DNA of 44,001 bases. Source: Balneolia bacterium. Lineage in GTDB: Bacteria > Bacteroidota > Rhodothermia > Balneolales > Cyclonatronaceae. A program made the translations under genes and the position numbers. Within the stretch, counting starts at the first letter, position 1. Every line of letters begins with the position of its first letter. The stretch is taken from positions 1 through 44,001 of the forward strand of contig JAIUMA010000024.1 of NCBI GenBank assembly GCA_022565795.1. Reading direction: 5' to 3'. Shown here one piece after another: positions 18,022 through 26,569 of the stretch. The notes below the pieces were generated by a model. That model saw only the letters and a list, made by a program, of their open reading frames with translations, was not told the DNA's origin and ran no database searches.

Positions 18022-18648
18022 ATGAGTACCGTTTACAACACCTTCAATGCTGAAGTTGCCACCGAGTTTAAGGAGCTCGGGTCAAAATTTTTGACCATAG
18101 GCTTTCCCTGCGACAGCATCGAAAGCTTCGAGAACCACCTTGCTGAAATCAAAAAAGAGCACTACGACGCCACCCATCACTGCTACGGCTGGCGCATCGA
18201 CCCGTTTGATATAACGGAGTTCGCTCAGGATGATGGCGAACCTTCCGGAACGGCCGGACTACCAATTTTAAATCAGCTGCGCTCGGCAAACCTCTGCAAT
18301 ACAGGCATCGTGGTAATTCGTTATTATGGTGGCACCAAGCTTGGCAAGTCAGGTTTAATTAGCGCATACGGCAGCTCCGCTGAAGAGTGTATTGAACAGG
18401 CTAAGCTCGTGCGGATTGTTCCGGGAAAGTCTCTTAGGGTAAAGGCGCCCTATGAGCATGTAAAGCAGGTCGAATACCTCACCGGCATGCACGACGCTGT
18501 TCACGCAGATACCACCTATGCTGCTGAAGTCACTTTCGAAATCCATGTGCCTAATGACAGCTTTACCGCCTTGTTTGATGCCATTTCCCGGCTGGAATAC
18601 CTCGGCGTTAAGTGCGATGAAGGCAATACAGTCATCATCACACTTTAA
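18022..18648 (+). CDS. yigZ: IMPACT/YigZ family protein
   Basis: This 208-residue cytosolic protein has the UPF0029 N-terminal domain with the family block AQDDGEPSGTAGLPIL and the following IVVIRYYGGTKLGKSGLISAYGSSA. A small C-terminal DUF1949-like ferredoxin-fold domain (about 135-205) completes the YigZ architecture. Eukaryotic IMPACT regulates Gcn2; the bacterial function is not established. It is divergent from sdhC and begins a plus-strand run of genes. Confidence 0.92.
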   Translation: MSTVYNTFNAEVATEFKELGSKFLTIGFPCDSIESFENHLAEIKKEHYDATHHCYGWRIDPFDITEFAQDDGEPSGTAGLPILNQLRSANLCNTGIVVIRYYGGTKLGKSGLISAYGSSAEECIEQAKLVRIVPGKSLRVKAPYEHVKQVEYLTGMHDAVHADTTYAAEVTFEIHVPNDSFTALFDAISRLEYLGVKCDEGNTVIITL

Positions 18649-18736
18649 GCAAACGAGCATATTGCGACTAAATCCCCTTAACGGGAACCAATACGGTCAG
18701 GCGTCCATTTTACAAGCAACTCACGATTAAAAGCAC

Positions 18737-18744
18737 TAATTTTG
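18737..18744 (+). promoter_or_regulatory. Possible -7 element of the cobalamin adenosyltransferase gene
   Basis: TAATTTTG matches TAnnTTTG exactly, 26 bases before the start codon at 18771. The -33 region has only TTTT rather than TTG, so this is a partial promoter match. Confidence 0.35.
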
Positions 18745-18770
18745 CCCATCACAAAAACCAACGGATTTGC

Positions 18771-19313
18771 ATGAAGATATACACAAAAACCGGCGACAAA
18801 GGCGAAACATCACTTTTTGGCGGCCAGCGCGTATCAAAAACGTCCCTCCGAATTGAAACCTACGGAACCGCTGACGAGCTCAACTCCTTTATTGGTTTGG
18901 CCCGCAGCCACGGCCTAACTGATTTGAACGAAAAAATTGCCGTTCAGGCCCAAAACGACCTTTTTGTTCTGGGAGCAGACCTCGCCACTCCACCGGCTAA
19001 AGAAGCAAAAATTCCGCGTATCAGCGCATCACACTATAAGTTATTGGAAACCTTCATCGATGAAGTTTCCGATGAGCTGGAGCCGCTAACTAACTTCCTG
19101 CTCCCAACCGGCACGCAGGCCGCTTCCGCCCTTCACATTGCGCGTACCGTTTGCAGACGTACGGAGCGCATCTGCGTGGCCGCCCGCGAAACCGAGGATA
19201 TATCTGAAAATATCGTGATTTACCTCAACCGTCTTTCCGATCTTCTTTTTGTGATGGCACGTCTGGAAAACGAGCGCTCAAACATACCCGAAACACGCTG
19301 GATTGCTCGCTGA
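18771..19313 (+). CDS. pduO: PduO-type cob(I)alamin adenosyltransferase
   Basis: This 180-residue enzyme moves the adenosyl group of ATP to cob(I)alamin, producing coenzyme B12. The N-terminal KIYTKTGDKGETSLFGG motif binds the ATP phosphates. The later CRRTERICV block and the NRLSDLLFVMARLEN ending are family signatures. The length is usual for the PduO/ACA family. It precedes the SGNH protein by 14 bases, likely co-transcribed. No B12-dependent enzyme is in the window, so its client is elsewhere. Confidence 0.93.
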   Translation: MKIYTKTGDKGETSLFGGQRVSKTSLRIETYGTADELNSFIGLARSHGLTDLNEKIAVQAQNDLFVLGADLATPPAKEAKIPRISASHYKLLETFIDEVSDELEPLTNFLLPTGTQAASALHIARTVCRRTERICVAARETEDISENIVIYLNRLSDLLFVMARLENERSNIPETRWIAR

Positions 19314-19327
19314 ACAGGGATAAACAC

Positions 19328-21364
19328 ATGGGATTAAGCAACAAGCAAAAAAACTACATCGACAAGCATTCCGGCAAAAAAAGCGCCCGTGCCATTGCCG
19401 ATGAGCTCCGACTCGAAAAGTCTGAGGTCGAAGAGTACCTCAGCAAAAAAGAAGCTTCTGCCAGCGCTAAGGATGATGGCACCGTCCCGAAAAAGGCCTC
19501 CAAAAAAGGGGCCTTTTACGCCATTATGATTGCCATTCCGTTTCTGTTCTTCATACTGCTCGAGTTGGGACTTCGAATGGGAAATTACAGAGGCAACCTC
19601 GACCTGTTTATCTATCCGACTATTTTTGATGGCGAATATGCGATTCCTAATCCCAACTTTACATCACGCTACTTTTTCGCCACATCCTCCGTACCAAGCC
19701 CTTCCGATGATGTTTTCCTGGTGAATAAGCCCGAGAACGGATTCAGAGTATTTGTACTGGGTGGCTCTACCGCAAACGGATATCCGTACGGTTACAACGG
19801 CAGCTTCAGCAGGCTCTTTCGAGATATCATCCAGGATATCGCGCCGGACTCTCATGTTGAGGTCGTGAACGTAGCCACATCGGCCATCAACACATACAGC
19901 ATTTACGATCAGGTTGACGAAATCCTGGAGCAGAAGCCCGACGCCATCCTTATTTACGGCGGTCACAACGAGTATTACGGGGCGCTCGGTGTGGGGTCAT
20001 CCGAAACTTTTGGCGCTTTTCCGGGCTTTGTTCGCTCCTACCTCAGGCTTCAGAGGTACAAAACTTTCCTGCTGCTCAGAGACGGGATAGTTCGCGTATC
20101 CGGCTGGTTCGGCTCCATGCGGTCTACAGCTGCCGACCGGGCTCCCGGCGGCACGCTTATGCAGCGCATGGTGGGTCAGCAGCAAATCCCGCTGGATGGT
20201 GATCTCTATGAACTGGGAAAGCTTCAGTTTGAAAGCAACATGAACGCTATACTTCGCAAGTTTGAGCGGAATGACGTTCCCGTTTTTCTTGGTACCCTCA
20301 CAAGCAACCTGAAGGACCAGCGCCCTTTTATTTCAGTAGCTACGGACAAGCATCCGGCCGCCGATGAAGTTTTCAGCAACGCTATGGTTTTGGTTGAAGA
20401 AGAGAACTTCGATGACGCTTTCGATCAGTTTGTATACGCTAAAGATCTCGACGCCCTGCGATTCAGAGCGCCGGAATCGTTTAACGGGATAATTCGCGAT
20501 ATGGCCGACTCATACGCGAATACGAGAGTTGTTCCCGTGCACGAAGCATTTCTGCGCGAAAGCGAAAACAGGCTTATTGGCTTCAATCTCATGACAGAGC
20601 ACCTTCATCCGAACGTTCCGGGCTACCAGCTTATGGGACGTGCTTTTGCTGAATCATTCATGGAGGCAGACCTGCCCGGGATATCCATCAACCGAAACGC
20701 ACTTCGCGACTGGGAAGAGTATCACGAGATGATGCACATGACCGAATTCGACGTCCGGGTAGGGGATCACCGGATTATGCTGCTCATGAACAGCTGGCCG
20801 TTTGTGCCACAGCGTGATCCCCGGGGATATCCGAACAACTACAGCTTCGTTTCGCCTGCCGACAGCATGGCGTTCAAAGTGGTAAATGACAACGTTCGCT
20901 GGGATCAGGCGAAAGTCAGGCTCGCCACACTCTATCAAGATAATGGCGAACTCGACAAAGCTTTGGCAGAATACAAGGGCCTGATGCGCGCACAGCCATA
21001 TAATGACAGTCCCTTTATTTTCGGAGCCCGGATCTGGCTGGCCCGAAACAACTTCGATGAAGCCTTCCCGCTTCTGGAGCAGGCTTATGCCATCGAATCA
21101 ACAGCATTCACCACAAAAATGCTTGGTGCAATCGAGGTCGACCGAGGAAATACCTCTCGCGGCATTGAACTCCTGGAAGAGTCCATGGCGCTTGATCCGA
21201 CAGACGCGCAGACGTTATTTAATCTCTCCGGAGCCTATGCCCTCGAGGGTAACTTTTCCCGCTCCGATGAGATCCTCACAAAGCTGGAGGCAATCAACCC
21301 AAACTTCCCGGGTGCCGCAGCATGGCGCCAGCAATTGAACATACATTTGCGTCAGCAGCGCTGA
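19328..21364 (+). CDS. Membrane-anchored SGNH/GDSL-like hydrolase with C-terminal TPRs
   Basis: This 678-residue protein has four parts. Residues 1-42 resemble a small helix-turn-helix (QKNYIDKHSGKKSARAIADEL). Residues 62-82 form one membrane helix. Residues about 138-440 are an SGNH hydrolase-like domain with block I GGSTANG (Ser147), block II near NVATSAINTY, block III GHNEYYG (Asn214) and the terminal H-L-H-P-N motif (His427). The remainder holds tetratricopeptide repeats (from about 530). The N-terminus is therefore cytoplasmic and the hydrolase and TPRs face the periplasm. Acyl removal or transfer on an envelope glycan or lipid is plausible; the substrate is unknown. Confidence 0.82.
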   Translation: MGLSNKQKNYIDKHSGKKSARAIADELRLEKSEVEEYLSKKEASASAKDDGTVPKKASKKGAFYAIMIAIPFLFFILLELGLRMGNYRGNLDLFIYPTIFDGEYAIPNPNFTSRYFFATSSVPSPSDDVFLVNKPENGFRVFVLGGSTANGYPYGYNGSFSRLFRDIIQDIAPDSHVEVVNVATSAINTYSIYDQVDEILEQKPDAILIYGGHNEYYGALGVGSSETFGAFPGFVRSYLRLQRYKTFLLLRDGIVRVSGWFGSMRSTAADRAPGGTLMQRMVGQQQIPLDGDLYELGKLQFESNMNAILRKFERNDVPVFLGTLTSNLKDQRPFISVATDKHPAADEVFSNAMVLVEEENFDDAFDQFVYAKDLDALRFRAPESFNGIIRDMADSYANTRVVPVHEAFLRESENRLIGFNLMTEHLHPNVPGYQLMGRAFAESFMEADLPGISINRNALRDWEEYHEMMHMTEFDVRVGDHRIMLLMNSWPFVPQRDPRGYPNNYSFVSPADSMAFKVVNDNVRWDQAKVRLATLYQDNGELDKALAEYKGLMRAQPYNDSPFIFGARIWLARNNFDEAFPLLEQAYAIESTAFTTKMLGAIEVDRGNTSRGIELLEESMALDPTDAQTLFNLSGAYALEGNFSRSDEILTKLEAINPNFPGAAAWRQQLNIHLRQQR

Positions 21365-21431
21365 TTATCGTGTAAGACTCTCCAACATCATCTTTCAATT
21401 TGTTAATTTTTAAACTCAAGGAATTATACTG

Positions 21432-22775
21432 ATGGCTTTAATGGTATCCGTTTCCGGTATTCGCGGTATTTTTGGAACAGACCTCAACCCTGAGAACCTG
21501 GCCCGTTACAGCGCAGCTTTTGGCCAGTGGGCAAAGGGTGGAACCGTTGTGGTTGGCCGCGACTCCCGCGTTACCGGCGAGCTTTGTGAACGCGTAATTG
21601 TGGCTTCACTTCAGTCTGTGGGCTGCAACGTTATACAGCTCGGGATTACGCCAACGCCAACCGTAGCCATGGCCGTGCTAAAGCACAAGGCTAACGGCGG
21701 TATCATAATCTCAGCCAGCCATAACCCGGCCGAGTGGAACGCCATAAAGATGCTCAACGACAAATCGGAGTTCCTCGACGCCCACGAAGGTGCTGAGGTC
21801 CTTAAGATTGCCGAAAGCGGAATCTCGTATGTGCAGTATGATGAAATCGGCTCCGTCGAAACCGATGATCAGGCCCTGAAATACCACGTAGACGCCATTC
21901 TCGACCTCCCCTATATCAACGCTGATGCTATTGGCAGTGCCGGTTTCACCGTTGCCGTAGATGCCGTAAACGGAGCAGGATCGGAGTCCATCCCCTATCT
22001 GCTGGAGCGTCTCGGGGTGAAGAAAGTGCATAAGCTGCACTGCACGCCCAACGGACTTTTCCCTCACAATCCGGAGCCATTGCCAGAACATCTGGGCGAA
22101 ATTTGCGAGCTCATCAAAACAGAGGGAGCCGATCTTGGAGTCATTACCGACCCTGATGCGGACCGGCTGGCTTTTGCAGACAACAACGGCCGCCTTTTTG
22201 GCGAGGAATACACACAGGCATCAGCTTTTGACTTCTATCTGCGCCACAACAAAGGTGATGTGTGCACAAACCTGTCATCATCCATGATTTGCGATTTCAT
22301 AGCTGATAAGTACGGGGTAAAGTGCCATCGCTCGGCCGTGGGTGAAATAAATGTAGTGAAGAAAATGCGTAAAGAAGGTGCAGTGATTTCGGGTGAAGGC
22401 AACGGAGGCGTAATTCTGCCTGATCTGCACGCCGGACGTGATGCGCTACTTGGAACAGCGCTAATGCTTCAGCATATGGCCGATACCGGAATGACAGCCG
22501 CCGAATACCGCGATAGCCTGCCGAATTACTTCATCTCAAAAAACAAAATTCAGCTGCTTGATATTAATGCAGACGAGGCGCTGTCCGTAATTAAGCAAAA
22601 ATATGCCGACCGCAATCCTGATCTGACTGATGGTGTTAAAATACATTTCGATGAAGGCTGGGCTCACCTGCGCAAATCCAATACGGAGCCCATCATCCGG
22701 ATTTACACGGAAAGCGACTCTATGGAAAAGGCTAACGCCATTGCGGAGGAAATTAAACAGGCCGTATCGGGGTGA
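21432..22775 (+). CDS. glmM: Phosphoglucosamine mutase / phosphohexomutase
   Basis: This 447-residue alpha-D-phosphohexomutase moves phosphate between C6 and C1 of a hexose. The phosphoserine is Ser96 in IIISASHNPAEWN. The metal-binding loop is DPDADRLAF starting at residue 240, the sugar-binding loop is GEGNGGV, and the C-terminal phosphate loop is RKSNTEPIIRIY. The GEGNGGV and RKSNTEP forms fit GlmM of Bacteroidota, which supplies glucosamine-1-phosphate for peptidoglycan and LPS. Phosphomannomutase or phosphoglucomutase activity cannot be ruled out from sequence. Confidence 0.85.
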   Translation: MALMVSVSGIRGIFGTDLNPENLARYSAAFGQWAKGGTVVVGRDSRVTGELCERVIVASLQSVGCNVIQLGITPTPTVAMAVLKHKANGGIIISASHNPAEWNAIKMLNDKSEFLDAHEGAEVLKIAESGISYVQYDEIGSVETDDQALKYHVDAILDLPYINADAIGSAGFTVAVDAVNGAGSESIPYLLERLGVKKVHKLHCTPNGLFPHNPEPLPEHLGEICELIKTEGADLGVITDPDADRLAFADNNGRLFGEEYTQASAFDFYLRHNKGDVCTNLSSSMICDFIADKYGVKCHRSAVGEINVVKKMRKEGAVISGEGNGGVILPDLHAGRDALLGTALMLQHMADTGMTAAEYRDSLPNYFISKNKIQLLDINADEALSVIKQKYADRNPDLTDGVKIHFDEGWAHLRKSNTEPIIRIYTESDSMEKANAIAEEIKQAVSG

Positions 22776-22932
22776 CCGCAGGCGACAGTGTCAACAGTGA
22801 GGGAGTTTAGTTTATTTGCAGCAGACAACATGCCGGGTTGGTTAAGCTTTCAGACTATCTTGAGCTGACCCTCAGCCAGAACTGGTCTGCATAGAATTAA
22901 TCACAACAAACGATTACAGCCAATAAAAATAG

Positions 22933-22963
22933 TTTGGGATTATAAAAGGCTTTCATATATTGC
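22933..22963 (+). promoter_or_regulatory. Probable lexA promoter
   Basis: TTTG (22933-22936) is followed after 19 bases by TATATTGC, a six-of-eight match to TAnnTTTG. Just downstream, CACATAT and ATATTGTG form an imperfect inverted repeat (22963-22982) that could be an autoregulatory LexA site. I cannot match it to a known LexA box. Confidence 0.45.
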
Positions 22964-23004
22964 ACATATGTATAAATATTGTGAGCTAACGTAACCCAAC
23001 AGCC

Positions 23005-23646
23005 ATGGATCAGCATCAGCTAACGCGCAAACAGAAGCAGTTTTATGAATTCATACGGGATTATCTGTATGAAAACGATATCTGGCCTACCTACCGGGAG
23101 ATTGCTGAAGAATTCGGCTTTAAGTCACCGAACAGCGTGACTCAGAACCTTCAGGCTCTTGTTAAAAAGGGCTACCTCACCAAGACCGACGAAAACGAAT
23201 ATGTGCTCACCGAAGAGACTGAGCGCAATGAAGAGATTGATGAGGGTATTCCGGTTCGCGGAATTATCGCCGCCGGTTATCTTCAGGAGGCAGTTGAAGC
23301 CGACCTGGGTGTCATCACCCTAAAACACCTGTTCCCTGGTATACACAAAATGTACGCGCTTCGCGTAAGCGGCTACAGCATGCGTGATGCCGGCGTGATG
23401 GACGGCGACTTTGTATTACTGATGGACGACGACGTAAAAGACGGTGATATCGGAGCTGTGCTTTATAATGGCGAAACCAGCCTGAAGCGTATTTACTACG
23501 GGCCGAACGGTCTCCGACTGGAACCGGCCAATGATGCTTATAAAGACATTTATATTGAGCCCGACGTGTTTGAGGAAGTACGAATCCTTGGCAAGTACAT
23601 CGGTCACGTTAATCGTTCTGGAGTTTATCGCCAGAAGCCTAACTGA
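23005..23646 (+). CDS. lexA: LexA repressor (SOS regulator, S24 autopeptidase)
   Basis: This 213-residue protein has an N-terminal winged helix (about 1-70, with TYREIAEEFGFKSPNSVTQNLQAL) that binds DNA. The C-terminal S24 domain has Ser125 (GYSMRDAGVMDGD) and Lys161 (TSLKRIYY) as the catalytic pair. The self-cleavage site is Ala90-Gly91 in GIIAAGYLQEA. Activated RecA would trigger cleavage and derepress DNA-repair genes. All residues needed are present. It stands alone between its own promoter and a terminator. Confidence 0.93.
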   Translation: MDQHQLTRKQKQFYEFIRDYLYENDIWPTYREIAEEFGFKSPNSVTQNLQALVKKGYLTKTDENEYVLTEETERNEEIDEGIPVRGIIAAGYLQEAVEADLGVITLKHLFPGIHKMYALRVSGYSMRDAGVMDGDFVLLMDDDVKDGDIGAVLYNGETSLKRIYYGPNGLRLEPANDAYKDIYIEPDVFEEVRILGKYIGHVNRSGVYRQKPN

Positions 23647-23685
23647 TTGTAAATCAGAAGAGACTTTTATTTGAGTGTTGTCTCC

Positions 23686-23722
23686 GAAACGGGATTCAGG
23701 CATTGACCTGATCCCGTTTTTT
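23686..23722 (+). terminator. Intrinsic terminator after lexA
   Basis: GAAACGGGATTCAGG pairs with CCTGATCCCGTTTT with one bulged base around a 6-base loop, followed by a T-run. It ends lexA transcription before the thioredoxin-like gene. Confidence 0.88.
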
Positions 23723-23739
23723 ATTTCCTTCAGGTTGCA

Positions 23740-23771
23740 TTGGAGCAAGAATGGCATTCAGCGTATCTTTG
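23740..23771 (+). promoter_or_regulatory. Bacteroidota-type promoter for the thioredoxin-TPR gene
   Basis: TTG (23740-23742) is followed after 21 bases by TATCTTTG (23764-23771), an exact TAnnTTTG element. The start would be near 23778, with a leader of about 30 bases. Confidence 0.65.
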
Positions 23772-23808
23772 TTCTGGAAGTCCACCCGTTTTTTAAACCA
23801 AACTATTT

Positions 23809-24651
23809 ATGTCAGACTACGAATTAAAAGATATCCGAACCGATTTACTCGAGCCGAGCGCAGAAGTTCCCGTTGTAATAGATTTCTGGGCTCCGTGGTG
23901 CGGTCCGTGCAAAACCTTAGGCCCGGTTCTGGAGAAACTTGCTGCTCAGGCTAAAGGCCGATGGAAGTTTGTGAAAGTTAACGTAGACGAGCAGGAAAAC
24001 CAGCAGTTAGCCGCGCAGTTTCAAATCAGGAGCATTCCCGCAGTACGCATGCTCTATCAGGGAAAAATCCTGGGGTCGTTTGAAGGCGCGCTTAGTGAGG
24101 CTCAGGTAAAGCAGTGGCTGAAAACAAACCTACCCGAACGTGAAGGTCAGGATGAGGATGATGACGAGCAGGAAGACACCATAGAATCTTTCATTGAAAA
24201 GGGCGATCGCGAGTCAGCACTTAATGCTGCAAAGAAAGCCTACGATGAAGACAAGAACAGCGATGATAACAAAATTCAGCTGGCTCTGCTGCTGCTGCCC
24301 TCCGATCCTGACACAGCTATGAAATTAATTGAGGCGGCCGGCGAATCCGGAAAGTATGAGCTGGAGAAAGAGAGCATTCTCACCATCAGGCATCTGCAGA
24401 GTATTGCCGAATCAGGAAAGTTTGAAGGTGATAACAGCAAGCAGGCCGGCAGCTACGTTCAGGCAGCAAAAGACCTGTTTGATTTTAAGTATGAAAGCGC
24501 TCTGGAGAGATTCATCAATATTGTGATGATCGACCGCAAGCTTGATGACGACGGAGCCCGGAAGGCGTGCATCGCAATATTTCAGCTTCTTGGCGAAAAA
24601 CACCCGGTATCGCAGGCATGGAGAAGGCGATTCTCTATGGCATTGTACTAA
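23809..24651 (+). CDS. CnoX/YbbN-like thioredoxin with TPR domain
   Basis: This 280-residue cytosolic protein has a thioredoxin fold at about 1-110 with the redox motif WCGPC (Cys31, Cys34) and the cis-proline segment RSIPAVRMLY. An acidic linker (EDDDEQEDT) follows, then a helical TPR-like domain to the end. This is the YbbN/CnoX layout. E. coli CnoX lacks a normal redox pair, whereas this one keeps it and may act as a true oxidoreductase as well as a holdase that hands clients to chaperones. It is monocistronic, with its own promoter and terminator. Confidence 0.85.
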   Translation: MSDYELKDIRTDLLEPSAEVPVVIDFWAPWCGPCKTLGPVLEKLAAQAKGRWKFVKVNVDEQENQQLAAQFQIRSIPAVRMLYQGKILGSFEGALSEAQVKQWLKTNLPEREGQDEDDDEQEDTIESFIEKGDRESALNAAKKAYDEDKNSDDNKIQLALLLLPSDPDTAMKLIEAAGESGKYELEKESILTIRHLQSIAESGKFEGDNSKQAGSYVQAAKDLFDFKYESALERFINIVMIDRKLDDDGARKACIAIFQLLGEKHPVSQAWRRRFSMALY

Positions 24652-24678
24652 GTCCCGCTTTGCTGAGTTAGTTTAAAC

Positions 24679-24716
24679 AAAAAAGCGTCCGGCAGATAAT
24701 CCTGCAGGACGCTTTT
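24679..24716. terminator. Bidirectional terminator between convergent genes
   Basis: An A-run with GCGTCC pairs with GGACGC and a T-run; the inner GCAG pairs with CTGC. It serves the thioredoxin-TPR gene on the plus strand and the small gene on the minus strand. Confidence 0.88.
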
Positions 24717-24740
24717 TGTATATCTGAATCCCAGTCTTGC

Positions 24741-24947
24741 CTACTTCTCAGGAGCTGAAGCTGGCTTCAGTGCTTTGAGGGCTGGAGCTTCCCGATCGGG
24801 ATTACGCTCAACGGTAAGTGAAGCCGACTTAACGGCATCGTGCAGCTGTCCGTTTTTAATCCATGCACGGCCACCGTCGTAGCGCATACGCCGCTTGTTT
24901 TTCAGGGCCATTGCCTGCTTGTGAAGATCCGGTAGATTGCTGCTCAT
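24741..24947 (-). CDS. Small basic protein of unknown function
   Basis: The ORF encodes 68 residues, rich in Lys and Arg (KNKRRMRYDGGRAWIK), with no signal peptide or membrane helix. It ends in a Pro/Ala-rich tail. It is accepted as a gene because it has its own intrinsic terminator on the minus strand and lies in an otherwise gene-free gap. I recognise no family. Nucleic-acid or ribosome association would fit its charge, but this is only a guess. Confidence 0.55.
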   Translation of the reverse strand: MSSNLPDLHKQAMALKNKRRMRYDGGRAWIKNGQLHDAVKSASLTVERNPDREAPALKALKPASAPEK

Positions 24948-25083
24948 AGTGTCTAACGTTTGCGGGTTTATATTAATGAAGACTCTTACCGGACTGAGCC
25001 GGTGCGCATAATTTTATGTGAATATAACACAATTTTGGCGAAAGCGGGTTTCCTTCTGCACTTAAAAAACCATCAAAACTGAC

Positions 25084-25115
25084 TTTGATAATAATTCATT
25101 TTGTGCGTATATTTC
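25084..25115 (+). promoter_or_regulatory. Bacteroidota-type promoter for rplU-rpmA
   Basis: TTTG (25084-25087) is followed after 20 bases by TATATTTC (25108-25115), seven of eight to TAnnTTTG. The start would be near 25122, about 35 bases before rplU. Confidence 0.6.
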
Positions 25116-25157
25116 TAAGCTAGTAACAAAAATCACATACCGAATTTATTCTTTACT

Positions 25158-25469
25158 ATGTTCGCAATAGTACAAATTGGCGGCCATCAATATAAAGTAA
25201 GAGAAAATGATACCATCTTCGTGGATCGTTTATCTGAAGATGCAGACGCTACAGTAACATTTGATCGCGTTATGCTCGTATCTAATGACTCTGACGTAAC
25301 CGTTGGCACACCTGTTGTAGATTCTGCCAAGGTTGAAGCTACCGTTAGCAAGCATCTGAAAGGCGACAAAGTTATCGTTTTCAAGAAAAAGCGCCGCAAA
25401 GGGTACCAGAAGCAAAATGGCCATCGCCAGCATCTTACCCAGCTCACAATCAATTCCATTACGGTTTAA
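25158..25469 (+). CDS. rplU: 50S ribosomal protein L21
   Basis: This 103-residue protein has the L21 pattern: FAIVQIGGHQYKV at the N-terminus, the beta-barrel core, and the C-terminal 23S rRNA-binding segment KKKRRKGYQKQNGHRQ. It precedes rpmA by 19 bases, the near-universal bacterial order. Confidence 0.97.
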   Translation: MFAIVQIGGHQYKVRENDTIFVDRLSEDADATVTFDRVMLVSNDSDVTVGTPVVDSAKVEATVSKHLKGDKVIVFKKKRRKGYQKQNGHRQHLTQLTINSITV

Positions 25470-25488
25470 CCTTTAAAAGCAGAATAAA

Positions 25489-25740
25489 ATGGCTCATAAG
25501 AAAGGTCAAGGCTCCAGTAGAAACGGTCGCGATTCGGAAAGTAAACGTCTCGGCGTTAAGAAGTATGGTGGTCAGCAGGTAATTGCGGGCAACATCATTA
25601 TCCGTCAGCGCGGTACCAAAGTTCATCCCGGCGAAAATGTAGGTATTGGTAAAGACCATACCATTTTTGCAACTAAAGATGGCGTTGTTACCTTCAAAAC
25701 CGGTCGCAACAAGCGTAAGTTTGTATCTGTAGTAGCCTGA
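25489..25740 (+). CDS. rpmA: 50S ribosomal protein L27
   Basis: This 83-residue protein starts [16 protein letters not shown], so the N-terminal tail that reaches the peptidyl transferase centre is present directly after Met. There is no Firmicutes-style cleavable leader. The rest ([20 protein letters not shown]) matches the family closely. Confidence 0.97.
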   Translation: MAHKKGQGSSRNGRDSESKRLGVKKYGGQQVIAGNIIIRQRGTKVHPGENVGIGKDHTIFATKDGVVTFKTGRNKRKFVSVVA

Positions 25741-25792
25741 TACATCAGATTTTAGATTAGCTGCGTTTTTAACGTGCTTGTTTATTTATATT

Positions 25793-25824
25793 AAGCCCCA
25801 ATGTCCCGTACATTGGGGCTTTTT
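25793..25824 (+). terminator. Intrinsic terminator after rpmA
   Basis: AAGCCCCAATGT and ACATTGGGGCTT form a perfect 12-bp stem with a 5-base loop and a T-run, 52 bases after the rpmA stop. Confidence 0.92.
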
Positions 25825-25856
25825 CAATTTGTGCTTACTTCAACGCTCCCAATACG

Positions 25857-26525
25857 ATGAGAAATATCAAAATTCCAGGACTTTCGCTAACACACACTAT
25901 TAATTCTATTTTTTGCATCGGTCGTAACTATGCCGATCACGCCAAAGAACTGAACAACCCTGTACCTGCCCTTCCGGTAGTTTTCACCAAACCCGTAAAT
26001 ACCGTAACGTTCGATGGTGGTGAGATCATCATACCAACCAACCTCACGCAGGATGTTCATCACGAAGCAGAAATGGTTATTTCAATCGGTAAGTTTGGCC
26101 GTTATATTTCAGAGGCTGAGGCAATGGATTACGTCTCCGGTTACGCCATAGGTATCGACGTAACAGCACGTGACCTTCAGGCTGCGCTCAAAGAGAAATC
26201 ACAACCGTGGACACTGGCCAAAGGTATGGATACATTTGCTCCAATTGGCAGCTTCGTTCCGGCCGCAGAGGTTTCGGACCCGCATAATCTAAATGTGAAG
26301 TTAACCGTAAACGGACAAACGCGGCAGGACGGAAATACTTCAGACATGATTTTCTCTATCCCCGCGTTAATAAGCTACGTCTCTCGGTTTATTACACTTC
26401 ATGAAGGCGACCTCATTTTCACCGGCACACCGGCCGGCGTTGGTCCGCTGAAAAATGGTGATAAAGTAGTAGCCACGCTGGGAAATAATCTGAGCCGTTT
26501 GAGCGTATCAGTAAAAGAAATCTGA
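25857..26525 (+). CDS. Fumarylacetoacetate hydrolase family protein (acylpyruvase/FAHD1-like)
   Basis: This 222-residue single-domain member of the FAH fold has the opening CIGRNYADHAKEL, the metal-site region HHEAEMVISIG, the YAIGIDVTARDLQ block and the closing IFTGTPAGVGPL. Short single-domain members cleave acylpyruvates, decarboxylate oxaloacetate, or act in aromatic catabolism. The neighbours give no pathway, so only the family is assigned. It lies 33 bases after the rpmA terminator and 44 bases before the M23 peptidase gene. Confidence 0.88.
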   Translation: MRNIKIPGLSLTHTINSIFCIGRNYADHAKELNNPVPALPVVFTKPVNTVTFDGGEIIIPTNLTQDVHHEAEMVISIGKFGRYISEAEAMDYVSGYAIGIDVTARDLQAALKEKSQPWTLAKGMDTFAPIGSFVPAAEVSDPHNLNVKLTVNGQTRQDGNTSDMIFSIPALISYVSRFITLHEGDLIFTGTPAGVGPLKNGDKVVATLGNNLSRLSVSVKEI

Positions 26526-26569
26526 CCAAATAACATCACTCTTCACTTTATACCCTTTCGCTTGTAATC

